A DNA stretch of 64,000 nucleotides from Scylla paramamosain. Taxonomy: Eukaryota > Arthropoda > Malacostraca > Decapoda > Portunidae. The position numbers and the translations under genes were made by a program. Each line of letters begins with the position of its first letter. Within the stretch, counting starts at the first letter, position 1. The DNA lies in assembly GCF_035594125.1 (NCBI RefSeq), contig NC_087152.1, positions 13,607,501 through 13,671,500 of the forward strand, given 5' to 3'. This document shows, piece after piece, positions 30,070 to 43,425 of the stretch. The notes beneath the pieces were generated by a model. That model ran no database searches and was not told where the DNA came from. It saw only the letters and a list, made by a program, of their open reading frames with translations.

Positions 30070-30235
30070 AACACAGTCCTTACGAGAATTTAAAGTCTTA
30101 TTCTTAAACAGCTTTCTTCTTTGACACAGCACTGGGCTAAAGATTTTGCATAGTTAACGGAAAAAAAAAGCATCCTTGAAAACCCGGTTAATTATCCTAA
30201 TGGCCCTTAAAAATAGTCCTAACAAGATCTGGAAC
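29893..30235 (-). mobile_element. Foldback MITE copy A, split by a (TA)n tract
   Basis: AATTACCAGGATTTTCAAGA then GATTTTAGTTATGATTTAAC at 29925-29970 matches the inverse-orientation family sequence. After the TA tract (29975-30065) it resumes as CATCCTTGAAAACCCGGTTA then GGCCCTTAAAAATAG. Confidence 0.55.
29975..30065. repeat. (TA)n microsatellite
   Basis: About 91 bp of TA. Confidence 0.97.
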
Positions 30236-30242
30236 TGTGAAT

Positions 30243-30630
30243 TTCACTCCTCTTTTTTAACATGACGCTAAGGAAAATATTATGGAGTGTTTTGTCTGTG
30301 CTCCATTCCGTACGAGAAGATAAAGACACTGGAAAGAGGTTGGGGGGAGATTTGGGTGTTTATTTTACACCTCTAACCTTCTCTGACATGACACCAAGGG
30401 AGCTATTATCCCCCGTGAAGCCTTTATCGGTGCTCCATTCAGTTAGAGAAGGTAAAGGCACTGGAAAGAGAATGAGCAAACTTTGTGTTAATCTTTCATC
30501 TCTCGTCCTCTTTGACACATTTGGGCCAACCATCATTTACCTTATCATTCTCCCTAAAGTGTTTGTCGATGCTCCATTCATTAAGAAAAGGTGCAAACTC
30601 TCTGTTTCCTTAGTATAGACGCTGGAAAGG
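30243..30630. repeat. Tandem repeat, period about 132-139 bp, 3 copies
   Basis: GTGCTCCATTC at 30298 and 30430 and ATGCTCCATTC at 30569 are anchors. Each is followed by an A/G-rich segment and GACACTGGAAAG / GGCACTGGAAAG / GACGCTGGAAAG. Confidence 0.7.
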
Positions 30631-31859
30631 CGAGGCGGCAGCAGCAGAGTGAGGAGCGTGCCAAGACAAGTTGAAGTGACCCGGTGCCCTACTACCACGC
30701 CCCGCTCGCTGTATCTCCCTCCCGCTGTTGACACTATTCACGATAATAACCTCCTCTTTCTCCTCTTGTTGTCTGTGACGGGTGACGCTCATTGCTAAGA
30801 TACAGGAGTGCCGTGGTGTTATCTAGGGCGCAGGTGGAGCAACAGCAGAGTTGTGCATGGTGCTGTGGTGGCCTCACAGCAGCACCGGGCCATGACACAG
30901 CTGTCGTTGTTCATTACTGCACCGCCGTATGTTATTTACTTAGGTTCTGCTGGAGTCTTTTATACTTTGCGTCACTTTGTTTGCTTGTTTATTTACTTAT
31001 TTACTCATCTATCTATCTATCTGTCTGTCTATCTATCCACCCATTCATCTTTCTGTTTATTTCTATCTATCAATCAGTTTATCCTCTTCACCATACAAAC
31101 ACCATTTATTGTCGATTTCACCTTAAACACTAACAATTTTGCACCTACCTTCATAACTGAGGATTGGTAAGATTAGGATACTTTTAATTCTTCTCAGTAG
31201 CAATCCCACGCCCAAAAGCCTACCAGTTTTTCGCTTCCAAAGTTTGCTATGAGCAGTAAAACCAGAAGACACAGAAAGAACCGCTGAGGCAAATGAAGTA
31301 TATCATAGCTGAATATATGTAGCACGAGTGCAGCAACAAACAGAGGAAGCAGGAATGACGAAATAAAGAGGGGAAAAGAGGAAGAAACGGTGGAAATATG
31401 GAGAGGCGGTCAGCGCGCGGAGTAACGGTCCCACCTAGCTAGAGGTCAGGCAGGCGTCCCACTCTGCGTCGCAGCGTCTCAGAATGTTTAGTAGTTCGGC
31501 GTTGCAATCTTCCGCGCGTTGCTTCCTTCTTAGTGCAACATCCCAGGCCCAGAGTGAACAGTCAGGCAGTACTCTGGGTCAGTAAGGAAGGACACCAGCC
31601 TGCTAAACGTGCCCAAGCCCAACAAGGACTTGATGTGGGGCAGGGAAGGTGGGATGCGTTGGGAATTCTCCAAGTTGTATTTAGCTGTGTAAGGGAAGAC
31701 TTGATTCGATTCTCTGGCACATTTTAGTTTAGTACTCAGACATTACGTTCTTTAGTTCCTAAGTTAGTACACTCTTCTGATATTAGACGGAAAATATTCA
31801 AGGTCAAAGAATCCTTGTTATGCTTATTTTAGTGCAGACTTTAGTACGCAAGCATTGCA

Positions 31860-32080
31860 TTCTTAGTAACTGGATTCATTTACTCTTCCTCCGATAAAAA
31901 AAATAAATAAAGTAAATTAATAAGTAAATAAATAAGTAAAATAATAAGAAAAATAAGGCTACTGTTTATATTTATTTTCTCAACCGGTGAGTGACGTTGA
32001 ATTATGAGTGAGTTTGGGAAGGAAGTCGTTTATAGACCCAGGTATATGGAGAGAGGACGTAGAGGAATGTATACTTATAA

Positions 32081-32165
<85 letters not shown>
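31860..32165. repeat. A-rich TAAA repeat and (CT)n microsatellite
   Basis: TAAA/TAAG units at about 31895-31960 and an 83-bp CT run at 32083-32165. Confidence 0.9.
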
Positions 32166-32167
<2 letters not shown>

Positions 32168-32240
32168 GTTGGAAGCAGAGAGGGTCAGCCAAAACAGTCC
32201 TCGTCCCCGTTAACCTCCGTCATAAATCCAGTCCCTGAGA

Positions 32241-32460
32241 CCGTACCTTGAAACACCTTGAGCTCTCATAAGAGCTACTTTGAAAAGCTACATAATCTAA
32301 TGATTTGCTGTGTTCTCATAGGCGTTTCTTCCCTTATATAATGCATGATCCTTATTAAACTATTACTATACTCATTGAAAACACTTGAAGGCACTAATAA
32401 CTTCCACTACATCCTATTAAAAATAGTAGAGATAAGACGCTGGAACGCTTTAAGTTACCG
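32241..32460 (+). mobile_element. Foldback MITE copy B, near full length
   Basis: Starts CCGTACCTTGAAACACCTTG and ends AGATAAGACGCTGGAACGCT then TTAAGTTACC; the interior shows CATTGAAAACACTTGAAGGC and CCTATTAAAAATAGTAGAGA in family order. Confidence 0.75.
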
Positions 32461-32639
32461 TCTCTGTTGGTTCTTGTGGTCTTGTCCGATGTGCTCGCAC
32501 GTATTTAGGTCTGATGTGTCACGCGGCCAGGTGTGGATGGCTTGTGGTACAGCGCAGCAGGTGAGAGAAGAAGAGGAAGATTTTCTGGTAATAATATACT
32601 ATGGTTTGTCTTTATTACACACTTCCTTGTCTTATCGCG

Positions 32640-32713
32640 ACTTCTTTTAATAAGCTTTTACAGAAATTAGTTTTTTTTTTAAGACTGTTTTTATGATTCT
32701 AGTGATAGTTTAA
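32640..32713 (-). mobile_element. Foldback MITE fragment C, interrupted at TTAA
   Basis: TTTTTATGATTCTAGTGATA then GTTTAA matches the family and is cut at TTAA, where CCCTTTAACTGCTAGTTAGG begins. Confidence 0.55.
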
Positions 32714-33116
32714 CCCTTTAACTGCTAGTTAGGAACAATATGATGCTTTGTACTTTGTTTGGATAGCTCTAGATGACATTACTGAGTGGGAATAAAAATC
32801 TGACACCTCTAGATGATTTATTAAGCGGGAATAAATATACAGGCACTGCAAAATATAAAATACTCGAATGTTTATAAGCGTTTCGAAGCTTTGCACAAAA
32901 CTTGCACTAGACCATTTCAACAAGAATCTGAAAAAAATAAATAAATGAAAAATAAAATGAACCTGACTTATCATCTTTGTGACATTTAGAAATATTCTTG
33001 ATGAGAGAATAGAGCATTTTAAAATACGGGTCTTCACAGCGGCTACCGGTGGGCGGAAAGGGAAGGAGAGATAATACGCACGTACTAAGAGTAGAATGAT
33101 GTATCTTTCCTCTCCG

Positions 33117-33118
<2 letters not shown>

Positions 33119-33157
<39 letters not shown>

Positions 33158-33330
33158 ACCACCACCATCACCACCACTACCACCATCCACTGACTTACCG
33201 CCCCTATCGTTACTATCATTAACATCGCTCCCATACCCTACATTTCCAATCACACTTTTACCACATTAAATACTACCACCACAATCATTGCCAACATCCA
33301 CTACCACCACCACCATCACTACTTACGGAT
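33119..33330. repeat. (AC)n then (CAC)n-rich sequence
   Basis: AC run to 33156 followed by degenerate CCACCAT/CACCAC units. Confidence 0.9.
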
Positions 33331-33664
33331 ATTGACCAAGTACTAAGGAACGAAATATATAAAATAGAATAATTGCTTCCGTAAGAACTCAGTACAAGTA
33401 TCACGCTAAGTCCTCTCGATGCTGTCAATTTAGCCTCTGAGATGTCGCAATACACCTCACTTCAAAGAACTCGTATGTAGAAAGGTGCCGTGAATAGAAT
33501 AAAGGGCGTGAGTAAGTAGGAAGTCCTGTGCAGCGATGCCACGCGGGGGGAAGAGCAGTAATCATGGGAATAGCGGTAGAAGATTGCAACAGAGGCACCA
33601 TCAATGCGACGGACTGGAAGAAATTTTAAAAGACAGTCACTTATACAAAAGGATGCAAGTCTGT

Positions 33665-33715
33665 ATTTGCTCCTCCTCCTTCTCCTCCTCCTCCTCCTGC
33701 TCCACTACCACCATC

Positions 33716-33747
<32 letters not shown>

Positions 33748-33950
33748 CAATAACACTTCCTCCTCCTCCTCCTCCTCCTCCTCCTCCTCCTCCTCCTCCT
33801 CCTCCTTCACCACCACCAACACCATTTCCTCCTTCACCCTCCTCCACCACCACCACCACCCCTCCCTCTTAACTACTAACACGGCTGTCTTCATTATCAA
33901 GTCACCACATCATCACCTCCACCATCACCACTACCACCACCACCACACAA
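33665..33950. repeat. Trinucleotide tract (CTC/CAC/AAC)n
   Basis: TCC, CAC and ACA trinucleotides alternate over about 285 bp. Open frames on both strands are low-complexity artefacts. Confidence 0.95.
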
Positions 33951-33954
33951 GCCT

Positions 33955-34260
33955 GGGCCTCTTTCACCTGCCTGACGGGTGTTCCGTTGCTCGGGCATCG
34001 CTTTATAATATGCTGCCATTAGTCAGATATCTTAATTCATTCTACTGGTAAACTCTGGAACTCCCTGCTTGCCTTTGTGTTTCTTCCTGCCTTTGACTTG
34101 GAACTGTTTCAAGAGGGACATTTCAAGACACTCATCTTCAAATTTTGATAACCCTACACTCTTTGAGAACTTGCGTCTTCAGTGAGCCTTTTTCTTTTTA
34201 CATAGCCCTTTTGTTGCTCTTGGCCAGAATCTCCTCTTACATAAAATAAGGAAGAATAAA
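33955..34260 (+). pseudogene. LINE 3' end remnant
   Basis: A broken plus-strand frame reads GKLWNSLLAFVFLPAFDLEL then FQEGHFKTLIFKF, close to the WNSLP... tail of CR1/L2/Jockey-like reverse transcriptases. It is followed by a 3' UTR-like GCTCTTGGCCAGAATCTCCT then CTTACATAAAATAAGG. Confidence 0.6.
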
Positions 34261-34732
34261 ATCTTCCATTGCTCTTGTTTTCTCCTCTCACCCTCTCTTC
34301 CACTGCAAGCACCCATTATTTTGCATTTTTACTAATCTTTAAGCTACTTCTATGAACAGTACATATGAAAAAAGCCAGCTGATTCTGTACCACGTCCTCC
34401 GCTGGTTCGAATCGTCATCTTATTCGAAGCATCAAAAGAATATGAAGAGTTTCGATTTTGGAAATAGTCTTGGTGGAAAAACTAAGAGTTTATGAAATAC
34501 CAGCCGAGGAAGCTTAAACATGTAGCTTCCTTGATACGAGTCTTCAGCTCCCCTGACCTGTGTAGTGCGTGGGCAAGGAGGGAGCAACAGCAAGTCTCTA
34601 GCGAGGCCTTTTGTTTTTTTAGAGCTGAGGTTCTCTGGGATTAAAGCATCAAGACCTGCAATTTTATTCGTTTATTTATACACCAGGTTAACGTCCTTAC
34701 GAAAAAGAGGTAGCGGGCGAGACAAGGAGTAT

Positions 34733-35235
<503 letters not shown>

Positions 35236-35239
35236 GTGG

Positions 35240-35840
35240 TTCAGGTTCAGATCCTTCATTAAAACTCATCTCACGCATTGGTTGGTTTGCCCCGCTTGCG
35301 CTGCATCCTTGAAAATAATTCTCTTTTATTTTTTCCGAAAATCTTATCAAGCGCCATTCACATTTTCCACGATTGAATGAGTATTGACATCTTATTCTAG
35401 ACTTTTAAAAATAATGGTAACTAATTTATTTATTCATCTATTTAGCCTCTTTTTTGGGGGAAGTTCGTCGAGCGATATTCACAATTCCCACGTTTGAACA
35501 AATAGTAACATCTTAAATTAGTTTCCTTTGATGGAGTTGAAAACCGTAACAAGTCCCCTTCCTTTTTTTATTTTTTTTCGGTTAGTTTCTCAAGCAATAT
35601 TCACATTTTTCACTTCCGAACGAATAGTAACATCTTGTATTGTTTGCTTTGGTGCCGTGGAAAAGCGTTATAAGTGGTCGATGTTCATCTCACGCCTTGT
35701 TTGGTTTGCTTCATTTGCTCTGGACTTAAAAATAATTATCCCTTTTCCGGAAAATTTGTCAAGCGCCGCTCACATTTTAATATCTGAATGAATATTGACA
35801 TCTTGTATTGTTTCCTTTAGTGGCGTTAAAAAGCGATCAT
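35240..35840. repeat. Degenerate tandem repeat, four units of about 120-170 bp
   Basis: Units share TCAAGCGCCATTCACATTTT-like sequence followed by GAATGARTATTGACATCTTG and TTTCCTTTAGTGGCGTT (about 35348, 35468, 35590, 35758). CTCATCTCACGC then TTGGTTTGC also appears twice (35267 and 35687), pointing to a higher-order duplication of about 420 bp. Confidence 0.75.
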
Positions 35841-36164
35841 TAGTGTTTTTCTAGGAGACATGAGCGTGAAGGAACCAAAAGTCATCACAAAACGAGGGTG
35901 AGTTTACTTGAATTCTCTTTAACAAATTTTCTAATAAGATTATCGTAACTTGTGCATCGCCGCTCACACTATCACTGCATAAGTGTACACTCTATTATGC
36001 GTCTTTTATCAGCCTTGCAACGTCATCATGTTCAGCAGCCCGAGATTTACTATTGCGGAGTATACGAGCGCAATGTATCTTCCGTGTATCACTATAAAGT
36101 GATACATAAGGATTTAAATCTAATCCTTATGAAATATTGGCGACATCCTAGCCACAAGGAGAGA

Positions 36165-36453
36165 TTAAGAAGAAGAAGAAGAAGGAGGAGGAGGAGGAGG
36201 AGGAGGAGGAAGAGGAGGAGGAGGAGGAGGAGGAGGAAAAAGAAGGAGGACGAAGAGGAGGAGGACGAGGAGGAGGAGAACGAGGACAACGAGGAGGAGG
36301 ACGAGGACAAGAAGTAGAAGAGGAGGAGGAGGAGGAAGAAGAAGAAGAAGAAGAAGAAGAAGAAGAAGAAGAAGAAGAAGAAAAAAGAAAAAGAAAAAGA
36401 AGAAGAAGAAGAAGAAGAAGAAGAAGAAGAAGAAGAAGAAGAAGAAGAAGAAG

Positions 36454-36483
<30 letters not shown>
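36165..36483. repeat. Long purine-rich (GAA/GGA)n tract
   Basis: About 320 bp almost entirely purine on the plus strand, ending in about 100 bp of pure GAA repeat. Open frames (Glu/Arg-rich, poly-Phe/Leu on the other strand) are artefacts. Confidence 0.95.
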
Positions 36484-36484
<1 letters not shown>

Positions 36485-36739
36485 TCGACTCTAGCACAGG
36501 ATATTAGTAACAGTAACTTGCTCTCTATTCGCAGGGAAAGTTCTCAAACCGTTCCTTGGTATTTCCTCTTACTTAGATCCATTCGTAACCCTTGTAATAG
36601 ATAATAGCTCCTTGTGTTCCATTATGACATAAGGAGTCACAGATCCATGGGCCCAAGATATAAGTGTAAGAATATGATAAAATGTGGGAAGCTGCATAAA
36701 TCCATCAGACCTACACGTGGCATTCCTATTATAAAACAC

Positions 36740-36935
36740 ACCTGCCTATATCCGCTGATCATCCCCATCCATACATTTGTCTAAGCTTCTTGTAAAACTT
36801 CCTTATTGATTCGCAACTAACAGACCTGATTACTGAGGCTATTCCATGCATCTACCAGTTTATTCGGGAACTAGTTGACAAGTATATTGGCGTGACCCAT
36901 TTCTCGTGTCTGCCAGTCACGTCCTGACCTGTGTT
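36740..36935 (-). pseudogene. LINE reverse-transcriptase C-terminal remnant
   Basis: On the minus strand a stop-broken frame reads FPNKLVDAWNSLSNQV then, after a frame change, CESIRKFYKKLRQMYGWG. This matches the family-typical NRVVDEWN.L...VV.AESI..FK.KLDKY tail of CR1-like LINEs. Confidence 0.65.
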
Positions 36936-37280
36936 ATCGCCAGTTATGTGAGTCACGCCACGTCTTGAAGTCTCTCGCACGAAACACAGCGAGCGAAGTT
37001 ATAGTCGGTTAGCTTCCAGACATTTTGATTCCAGCTTTCTTCCCTGCAATCCAAAGTTGAAAGTTTGGGGAAGTCTTTCCCTCTTATTTACTTATTTATT
37101 TATTATTTTTAATACTATGTGTAGTTTAGTGAAGTCTTTATTGCTGCACTTTTTACTATTTTTGTATATGCTTTAATGCTCTTGTACATTTGCTTTTACG
37201 GTGCACAGTGCGTTCTGCTTGTCTGAATTACGAAAATAGGCATGCTAATTTTAAGAGATTTTACATATATTATTTATTAT

Positions 37281-37281
<1 letters not shown>

Positions 37282-37356
<75 letters not shown>
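37282..37356. repeat. (GT)n microsatellite
   Basis: 75 bp GT. Confidence 0.97.
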
Positions 37357-37357
<1 letters not shown>

Positions 37358-37576
37358 TATCCTAATAGGCTCACCATTTATTGTAGTGATAAGAGAGACG
37401 TTCGTTATCTACGGAGGCCAAAGTATTTCATTGCTACTCCGGAAGTATTTGGTCCGAGTTGGCTCAGCTTAAATGCATATTCCACAACACCCAACCAGTT
37501 CTAGAATCTCATACAACACAGTTCCTTTTGATAACGTACGGAATGTTTGCACCATGTAAGTTCATCCTATTAATTG

Positions 37577-37678
<102 letters not shown>

Positions 37679-38365
37679 AGCGGGTGTGTTATGTGATTGC
37701 TCGGTGCTGAATTTTGCTAACCTGTGAAGAACCTTAGTTTTATATTGAAAGAAGAAAAAACTTTATTAACCGCGTGGCCACACTCCGTCACTATTGGACA
37801 TATCAAAAGATCTCTACATAGTCTTCATCCACAGTGATAAGCAGAGGAAAGCATACCATCAACTCAGACAAACTCACAGTGGCGAATTTACAAATACATT
37901 GCGAAGCGTTATCATTCAAAAATACAAATGCAAGTCAGTCTTAAGAGGAGTGAAGAGAGTTGGCCAGAAAGGTCTAACTTTCTCGCCTTGCCTAACATTC
38001 CGGGTCTGGGCAGGAGAATGCACTGTGCCTACGTCATTTCCATGTTGCTTTCTTGGACTGGTTAAGGAATGACTAGAAGAAAGCTATAAACGTTATCACA
38101 TAGATGAGCCGCTCCTCTCTAGGTCACGCCCGTGGCTCTGGGGATCACCTTGAGTCATACCGCCCGTCACATCCTCCTTTCACCTGGGAGGTTCCTGAGG
38201 CGCTCCCGGCCGGATATCCCTTAGAGTGAAAGTGCTGACTGGTACTGCTGGAGACGGAGACAGTAAAAGGGTCGCAACGTGTCGTAAGGCGGACGTATTT
38301 GTCAAAGTAATTTACGTGTGTCTTATGTCCATCTTTTTTGGAACGCGTCCTTCTCTAACCAAGAC

Positions 38366-38640
38366 TTTTTTTTCAAAAGCCACAGGGATGATTAGTCAGG
38401 CCATCATTTTTCAAAATATTTACATGTTTGAAATCCACATTCTTAAAAAACGCTTCGTTCTCTCATCAGGACTATATTTTTCAAAGGCCACATAGTTTAT
38501 TAGTCGGGTTCTCATGGCTATTTTCTTTCAACTGATCATGCTGAGTGATTGCTAAACTCACTTGAATCATGAAAACGTTCTTGAAAATCGAAACAACTTC
38601 CACAAGAGCCTGTCAAAAGTGATCTAGATTAGATACCAAA
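38366..38640 (+). mobile_element. Foldback MITE fragments D (two overlapping remnants)
   Basis: TTCAAAAGCCACAGGGATGA then TTAGTCAGG at 38370, followed by a fuller copy from 38449 with TTCAAAGGCCACATAGTTTA, GTCGGGTTCTCATGG, ATCATGAAAACGTTCTTGAA and GCCTGTCAAAAGTGATC. Confidence 0.7.
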
Positions 38641-38649
38641 ACGATAAAG

Positions 38650-38872
38650 ACAATTTTCAAAGGTCACAGAGACGATTAGTCGGGTTCTTATTGGCGTTTC
38701 TTCGTTAAAGTGTCACTAGTCACTTGTTAAACAACACTCGTTAAGCTATCACTTGTTAAACTATCACTAGTCATAAAAACGTTCTCGAAAACCAGAGCAA
38801 CATTCATAAGAGGCTGTTGAAAGTGGTTGATGTTAGGCTAGGCGCTTAAACGTTTGAGAATCCAGTCTTTTA
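38650..38872 (+). mobile_element. Foldback MITE copy E
   Basis: TTTTCAAAGGTCACAGAGAC then GATTAGTCGGGTTCTTATTG, CATAAAAACGTTCTCGAAAA, GAGGCTGTTGAAAGTGGTTG and a closing CGCTTAAACGTTTGAGAATC. Confidence 0.75.
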
Positions 38873-39179
38873 TTCCTGGCGGTAATAACTCGAGTTACTG
38901 CAAGAGCGGATGAGAAAGAAACCTTGCAGCCTTGGAGTTTTGTTTTCCTTTGTGACACAACAACAATAAAGGAGAGAGGGAAAGCGCACCGGATGTCGTT
39001 TTCTAAGGACAGAGTATTAGTTTCCGTACAGAAAGGATGCATTTGAGGTATGTTTATCACTATTCCTCGTTCTAAATTTTCGTCGAATTGTCGTCGTCTT
39101 CTTCTTCTTCTTCCCCAATTTCACGGTCATTCTCCGGTTCCACAGCAGCAGATAAACAGGATAGTGCGATGACAAAGAA

Positions 39180-39441
<262 letters not shown>

Positions 39442-39554
39442 TGATTTGTCTTTCTGAATCTCCGTACGTCGCTCTCATCAACATTTGTATGATTTTTTTT
39501 TATACAATTTCATACCAAACCAATTGACTTGAATAACAATCATTGGTTTATGCG

Positions 39555-39770
<216 letters not shown>

Positions 39771-40227
39771 CTTATATATACTTTAGACATTTCAGATGTT
39801 TATAATGAAAGTATAGATGGAACAAACAACTTGCTATAAAGTCAGCCAGTATACGTGATGGAGAATACGAACTCTGGTATAATTTTAGAATAACACGTTC
39901 TCGAGTTGACTGTTTTAGCTTATGTAATTTTTCGCGGGAAATTATGAGAGTTTGCCACATGCCACACAAGTTCTTTTTTTTTTTTCCTCTCCATGTTTTT
40001 CTTTTTAACAAGCGAACTGTGATTTTTTGCTTCATTTTCCTCACCGTGATGAAAGAATTATATGTAAGTAGTTAACATTCATGTACATCCGAAAATTTAT
40101 GGAGGGAAAGGTAATGATGGTTTTCTTTGTCTTGTTTGGATGAAGTAAAAAGGAATTTCGAAAAGCGACACTCCTTAGAGTTCTTGTTGGGGTTTGATTT
40201 CCACAAACTACACGTGGTATTAGAAAA

Positions 40228-40535
40228 CAATTAACTACAATATGAAAGGAAATTAGGTGAAATCTAGAGCTACTATTGTTTAAGCTCTTTTTTTATTTTT
40301 TCCGTCATCGTTGCCGTTAATCTTGAGTCCTCAGGCGAGAACGAAGTCTTGTACACAGAACAAGACCAAAACAAACCCCACCATCTTAATTACATTGTAA
40401 AGAGGAATGAAGTGAAATCTACTTAAAATTTGTTGTTTTCGTCGTCGTCGTTGCTGTTAGTGTTAATCTTGAGTCCCCAGGCGAGAATGAAGTCTTAAAC
40501 ACAAAATCAGACCAAAACAAACCACACCAGACTGG
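40228..40535. repeat. Two-copy tandem duplication, period about 145 bp
   Basis: TTAATCTTGAGTCCTCAGGC then GAGAACGAAGTCTT at 40318 and TTAATCTTGAGTCCCCAGGC then GAGAATGAAGTCTT at 40463; the flanking GACCAAAACAAACC and GTGAAATCTA also repeat. Confidence 0.85.
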
Positions 40536-41360
40536 CATAACCATCACCAATAAGTTCCTGTTTTCTCCTGCTCCGTCCCAACGTTTCCGAATGACCTTGG
40601 CTTTAGCTCCCATCCTCCTGCCATCCTATACGCAGCTAGAGATCCCAGCTACCGTGAAGTGTGAAGTACTGTTGAAACCAATCAGTGCTTCTTCTTGGAC
40701 TCTGCGTTGTTTTTGGGGGAAGTGATACACAGTGGACCGCAAATATGTGGCCAATGGTGGTGGTGGCAGCGAAGGAGGCGAGTGGCGGAGTGTTGGAGGG
40801 CTGTGGTGGCGGGTGGACGCGGCCGGCGGCGGGAATGGGGTCAGGCGTTGGTCGAGAAGCCTGCTTTTGGACAAGCTGCTGCTGCTTTTGTTCTTACTTT
40901 GTTGCTTTCTCATTGTTGTAATTTACCTACATCTACCTCACTGTCGTTGTGAATTTTTGCGCGTATTCACCGTTTTTACAGTATTCAACCATTCGGCAAG
41001 GAGTGAGGCATTACTCGGTGTTATCCAGTGCTTATTTTTTATTTATTTTACTTTTTTTTTTTTTTCGTTCCGTGTTCTTCAAGTCAGAGTTTCCGCCACA
41101 TTTCGTAGATGTGACTCATTATGGATCCCCGAGCAGTGGTGACTTGCTCTGTCAGCATGGCTAAGGGGTGCTACACAAGCCGGCAACACCGACAGGGAAG
41201 GATGCGCCGCACTGCCTGCCAACCATAACGCTGCAGGGCTTTTCTCCCGCGGCCATCACGCCGTCTCTGTCCTCCCCACTAACCTATCCTCACGCTACCT
41301 CGAGTCTATAGCTGTTATGGACTGGCCAGTTGCTCCTTTGCCTGATATATCTTACAATGG

Positions 41361-41735
41361 ACCGTATTCTCAAACGTTTGGGTGTCTACCGTATATCGAC
41401 TATTTTTAAGAGGTTCCAGTGGAAGCTGTTGGGGAAATTTTCAAGAACGTTTCCAGAATTCTATTGATAGTTTAACGAGTATTGTATACTTTCAGCAGGG
41501 TTTAGTGGGAGTTGCTCAGTGTTGTCAAGCGTGTTTTCATAATTTTATTAATAATTTAACAAATATCCTACACTTTCAATAGGCTTTAATTGAAGTTATT
41601 GGAAGTTTTAAGTGTTTTCTTAATTCTAATAATAATATAACAATTCTACACCATTAACATAAAAAAAAAAAAAAAAAGAATCCACGAGAACCTGAAAAAT
41701 AATTTCTGCGACCTATGAAAATAGTCTTCAATAGC
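41361..41735 (-). mobile_element. Foldback MITE copy F with internal amplification
   Basis: Begins CCGTATTCTCAAACGTTTGG, then GGGGAAATTTTCAAGAACGT and TTGATAGTTTAACGAG. The middle block (TTCAAGCGTGTTTTCATAAT-like) is repeated about three times before CATAAAAA, CCACGAGAACCTGAAAAATA and GCGACCTATGAAAATAG close it. Confidence 0.65.
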
Positions 41736-42084
41736 CTTTAAGCATGATTCAAATAGAAGCTGGAGGCGTTTCGAAATACAAGCCAATGTTCAACGGTAAC
41801 CTCCTGACGACGGCGTGTCACTGACGTCTTGGACAAGGTGACCTCTGCTTCCTCTTGTGTACACTCCGGCCATCTGCCTCTGCTCTCAATGACTCCCCCT
41901 GTCAGTCAGTCTGCCTCGGAACGCGAAGACCGGGGTGTGGTATTAAGATGTGGTCGTGATGCTGGTGTTCTGTGTCTGGTGAGATGTTCTTGGCAGTCAT
42001 CATGGTGAATTTGAGAGAACACATGCAGGAAGATGGCGATGGTAGTTCTCTTCTTGGTGATATGCTTCTTCTTGTTCTTGTTGT

Positions 42085-42178
42085 GCTTGTTCCTCCTCCT
42101 CCTCTCCTCCTCCTCCTCCTCCTCCTCCTCCTCCTCCTCCTCCTCCGTTTCCTCCTCCTCCTCCTCCTCCTTGTTGTT

Positions 42179-42231
<53 letters not shown>

Positions 42232-42235
42232 CTTC
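42085..42235. repeat. (CTC)n and (GTT)n trinucleotide tract
   Basis: About 90 bp of CTC units followed by about 65 bp of GTT units. Confidence 0.95.
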
Positions 42236-42562
42236 TTAATCTGACAAGTTTATATCTCACTTTGGCAGACGAAAGTGTAAATATATTTCATTTCTGTTCT
42301 CCAGTAACATTGTTTCATTATTGTATGCGTCACTACCATTGCATTTACATACCTTTCTTTTTCTTCTTAGGTAATGAGCCAAGAGGTTGTACGTGGCAGT
42401 TATGTAATGTTAGCTTAGGTAAAAAAAAATATTGTGATGGTAATGATGTGCGCACATACAAAAAAAAAAAAGAAAACTGTTTTATATGATTTCACTAGCC
42501 AGGAAAAAAAAATGAAGGTGTATTGAAAAAAGTGACACAGGTGTAATTCTCTAAATTTGCGC

Positions 42563-42563
<1 letters not shown>

Positions 42564-42640
<77 letters not shown>

Positions 42641-42656
42641 GTTGCTGTTGTTGTGT

Positions 42657-42703
<47 letters not shown>

Positions 42704-42820
42704 ATTTCTTGTACGACTACAGCCACTACTACCACAATTACGAACACCACTGCCACCACCACTACCTCACCACCATCGTCATCATCATCATCCATCATCA
42801 ACATAACAGCTACAAAAAAC
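42564..42820. repeat. (TTA)n, (GTT)n and (CCA/CAT)n tract
   Basis: Consecutive trinucleotide runs; open frames are artefacts. Confidence 0.93.
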
Positions 42821-43056
42821 AAAAGACCAATTGATTGTAGTACGTAAACTTTCTATAGGGGAGAACAACACTCTAATAAATAAAGCAGAATAGCCCTGCG
42901 GTGGCGGTGGTGTTGGCAGGAGGCGAGAGGCGAGAGGGAGGGGCGGGAAAGTCACGGATGAGGACTTGTCACCCCCTCCCCGTGATTGTCTCCCCTCTCT
43001 CTCTAACGCTACAGACTTTCACTCCAGTTAATTTAAACGTGCTTTTGCAACCATTC

Positions 43057-43243
<187 letters not shown>

Positions 43244-43421
43244 AGTGCAATGTTGCAGAAAGTTACAAAAATATAACGGTAAAAACAAATGTGAACTCTA
43301 AATAATGAAAGTTAGACGAGAAAGAAAAACAGTCTCAGTAAAAATCACTTGAAATCATTGCATGGTTGCTTTGTGGGAATTAAGCATTTCTCGTTATGCT
43401 CCTTCTCGCTTTCTAGAAAGA

Positions 43422-43425
43422 GACA

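Noticed and set aside
34395..34430. Possible tRNA T-arm (GGTTCGAATC)
   Set aside because: No acceptor, D or anticodon arms at the right spacing.
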